Made by a program: the position numbers and the translations under genes. DNA of 7,268 nucleotides from Gemmatimonadota bacterium (GTDB taxonomy: Bacteria; Gemmatimonadota; Gemmatimonadetes; Longimicrobiales; Longimicrobiaceae): the NCBI GenBank assembly GCA_019348265.1, contig JAHWJV010000178.1, positions 1 through 7,268 of the forward strand, in the 5' to 3' direction. The notes beneath the pieces are model-generated. The model did not search any database. It had not been told where the DNA came from and saw nothing but the letters and a program-made list of their open reading frames with translations. Shown here in pieces: positions 5,766-7,268 of this stretch (position 1 is its first letter; each line of letters opens with the position of its first letter).

Positions 5766-6571
5766 CGACCAGCGCGGCGGTCTACCGGGCCTTCATCCGG
5801 AACAAGGTCCTCGAGTCCCTCGCCTTCCGGACGCGTTTCGTGGTGGGCATCCCGAGCTATTTCATGTTCGTGGCGGTTCACTTCTTCATCTGGCGGGCGG
5901 TCTACGCGGCGAGCCCTGAGCCGGAGATCGCTGGGTACGACCTCGGCCAGATCCTCACCTACATGGCCGTGGCCTGGATGATCCGCTCCTTCTACTTCGG
6001 CCGAGTGGATCACGAGATCGCAGAGGACGTGCGCCAGGGGAATGTGGTGCGCCACCTCCTCCGCCCAGTGGACTATCAGCTGGCCCGCATGGCCGAGGCA
6101 TTCGGGGAGTCGGCGTTCCGGCTCCTCGCGCTCACCGCCCCGAGCGCCGCGCTGGTGTACCTGTTCTTCCCCGTCGCCGCTCCGGCCGGGTGGGCGGCAT
6201 CCGCAGCGTTCGCGGTGAGTCTCCTGCTCAGCTTCGTGCTGTTCTTCGAGATGTCGTACCTGGCCGGCCTCTCCGCCGCCTTTACGGAGAACGCGGCGGG
6301 GCTCCTGCGGGCGAAGGCGGCGGCGGTCGAGCTCCTGAGCGGGCTCCTGGTGCCGCTCTCCTTCTTCCCTCCCTGGGCCGAGGGGCCCCTCGAGTGGCTG
6401 CCGTTCCGGGCCATCGCCGACGTGCCGCTGAACCTGTACCTCGGACGCTATGCGGGGCGGGAAGCGCTGCTCATGCTCGCTTTCCAGGCGGGGTGGGCGC
6501 TCGTGCTCCATGCCGCGGGGCGTGGTGCCTGGAGGCTGGTCGTCCGGCGGCTTACGATCCAGGGGGGGTGA
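5762..6571 (+). CDS. ABC-2 family (DUF990-type) permease, first subunit
   Basis: A 269-residue integral membrane protein with about six helices (approximately 26-48, 60-80, 117-137, 143-166, 184-204 and 235-254). The cytoplasmic segment EDVRQGNVVRHLLRPVDYQ (88-106) after helix 2 is the hallmark of ABC-2/DUF990 permeases, which work as heterodimers with a NatA-like ATPase. The N-terminus (YRAFIRNKVLESLAFRTRF) is an amphipathic basic helix usual for this family. The GTG start overlaps the ATPase stop by 4 bases and has GGAGG (5752-5756) 5 bases upstream. The length matches the family (about 260-280). The gene is 9 bases from the second permease. The substrate cannot be read from the sequence. 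Confidence 0.9.
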   Translation: MTTSAAVYRAFIRNKVLESLAFRTRFVVGIPSYFMFVAVHFFIWRAVYAASPEPEIAGYDLGQILTYMAVAWMIRSFYFGRVDHEIAEDVRQGNVVRHLLRPVDYQLARMAEAFGESAFRLLALTAPSAALVYLFFPVAAPAGWAASAAFAVSLLLSFVLFFEMSYLAGLSAAFTENAAGLLRAKAAAVELLSGLLVPLSFFPPWAEGPLEWLPFRAIADVPLNLYLGRYAGREALLMLAFQAGWALVLHAAGRGAWRLVVRRLTIQGG

Positions 6572-6576
6572 GGAGG
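6571..6576 (+). promoter_or_regulatory. Ribosome binding site immediately at the first permease's stop codon
   Basis: The stop TGA 6569-6571 runs straight into AGGAGG (6571-6576), 4 bases before GTG 6581. It supports the GTG start of the second permease and coupling of the two subunits. Confidence 0.65.
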
Positions 6577-6580
6577 CATC

Positions 6581-7268
6581 GTGCGGCATCTCGAGATCTT
6601 CCTCGCCTACCTGGGCCAGCTCCTCAAGGCCCGCATGGAGTACCGCTTCGATTTCCTGGTGGATGTCACGACCACGCTCCTGCGACAGGGGGTAGATCTC
6701 GCGTTCCTGGCGGTACTGTTCACCAAGATCCCGCGCCTCGCGGGCTGGTCATTCCACGAGGTCCTGTTCATCTACGGCTTCTTCACCCTGGTGTTCAGCA
6801 TGTACAACGCGAGCTTCCTCTCGCTGATCGCGGTCCTGGCACCCCGGTTCATCCTTCAGGCGGAGCTCGACCGCGTGCTCACGCGACCCCTCGGGTCACT
6901 CTACCAGGTATTCCTGGAGACACTCCGTCCGCTGGACCTGAACGGGGTGGTGCTCGGCGCCGTGCTCATGGGGTACGCGGCCCTCCAGCTGGATCTCGCC
7001 TGGGGATGGATGGAGTGGGCGCTCCTGGTACCACTGATCGCCGGCGCGTTCCTGGTCTACAGCGGGTTCTTTCTCGCGCTGGCGAGCGTGAGCTTCTGGT
7101 CGCTGGACCGGAGCGGCATCACGCCCCCCTTCATGACGCTCTCCCGGTTCGGGCAGTACCCGACCACGATCTACGGGCCCACCCTCCAGACGATCCTCTC
7201 CACGGCGGTGCCGTTCGCCTTCCTCGCGTTCTACCCCTCCACGCTGCTCCTTGGGCGCGCGGAGTACC
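6581..7268 (+). CDS. ABC-2 family (DUF990-type) permease, second subunit (3' end cut by window)
   Basis: The frame is open from GTG 6581 to the end of the window, giving 229 residues; most of the expected 260-270 is present. About five helices are seen (roughly 24-48, 60-86, 118-138, 144-172, 203-224). The segment ELDRVLTRPLGSLYQ (95-109) after helix 2 corresponds to the VVRHLLRPVDYQ segment of the first permease, so the two are distant paralogues forming a heterodimer. Near the end, SRFGQYPTTIYG (188-199) and PFAFLAFYPSTLLLG (211-225) match the terminal part typical of this family. The GTG start is chosen for the adjacent AGGAGG and because it gives the usual amphipathic N-terminal helix; ATG 6635 would remove it. 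Confidence 0.88.
   Translation, partial: MRHLEIFLAYLGQLLKARMEYRFDFLVDVTTTLLRQGVDLAFLAVLFTKIPRLAGWSFHEVLFIYGFFTLVFSMYNASFLSLIAVLAPRFILQAELDRVLTRPLGSLYQVFLETLRPLDLNGVVLGAVLMGYAALQLDLAWGWMEWALLVPLIAGAFLVYSGFFLALASVSFWSLDRSGITPPFMTLSRFGQYPTTIYGPTLQTILSTAVPFAFLAFYPSTLLLGRAEY

Noticed and set aside
5666..6589. A 307-codon open frame on the minus strand
   Set aside because: It lies opposite the first permease gene, is rich in Arg, Glu, Pro and His, and has no domain or ribosome binding site; a shadow frame.

Overview
The window is G+C-rich bacterial DNA (roughly two thirds G+C by eye) with strongly G/C-biased third codon positions and tightly packed genes, all on the + strand. A lipoprotein signal, GTG and TTG starts and 4-base stop/start overlaps fit a high-GC bacterium such as Gemmatimonadota, Myxococcota or a similar, probably uncultured, lineage. 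No gene here fixes the phylum, so this is a weak inference.

Region A (1-4325) looks like a metal and thiol handling operon. It begins with the last 15 residues of a protein whose end resembles a heavy-metal-associated (HMA) copper-chaperone domain. An OsmC-family thiol peroxidase-like protein follows with a 4-base overlap. Next come a CcdA/DsbD-type six-helix membrane protein with two intramembrane cysteines, a 178-residue lipoprotein of unknown function, and an 865-residue P1B-type metal ATPase. The ATPase carries an HMA domain at each end. Its transmembrane metal motif reads Tyr-Pro-Cys instead of the Cys-Pro-Cys of classical Cu(I) pumps.

Region B (4326-4676) holds a small hydrophobic protein that appears to be frame-disrupted. 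The well-placed Shine-Dalgarno and ATG lie in one frame and the membrane-protein-like sequence in another. Its tail carries a CxCxxCxC cluster.

Region C (4677-7268) is a three-gene ABC exporter: an ATP-binding subunit and two permeases of the ABC-2/DUF990 type, the second cut by the window edge.

Proposed working model (inference): the HMA protein and the HMA domains pass a soft metal to the ATPase, the CcdA-like protein carries reducing equivalents across the membrane, the OsmC protein handles peroxide or thiol stress, and the lipoprotein acts on the outer face. The ABC exporter lies directly downstream, but a functional link is not shown. No tRNA, rRNA, CRISPR array, insertion sequence or convincing rho-independent terminator is visible.
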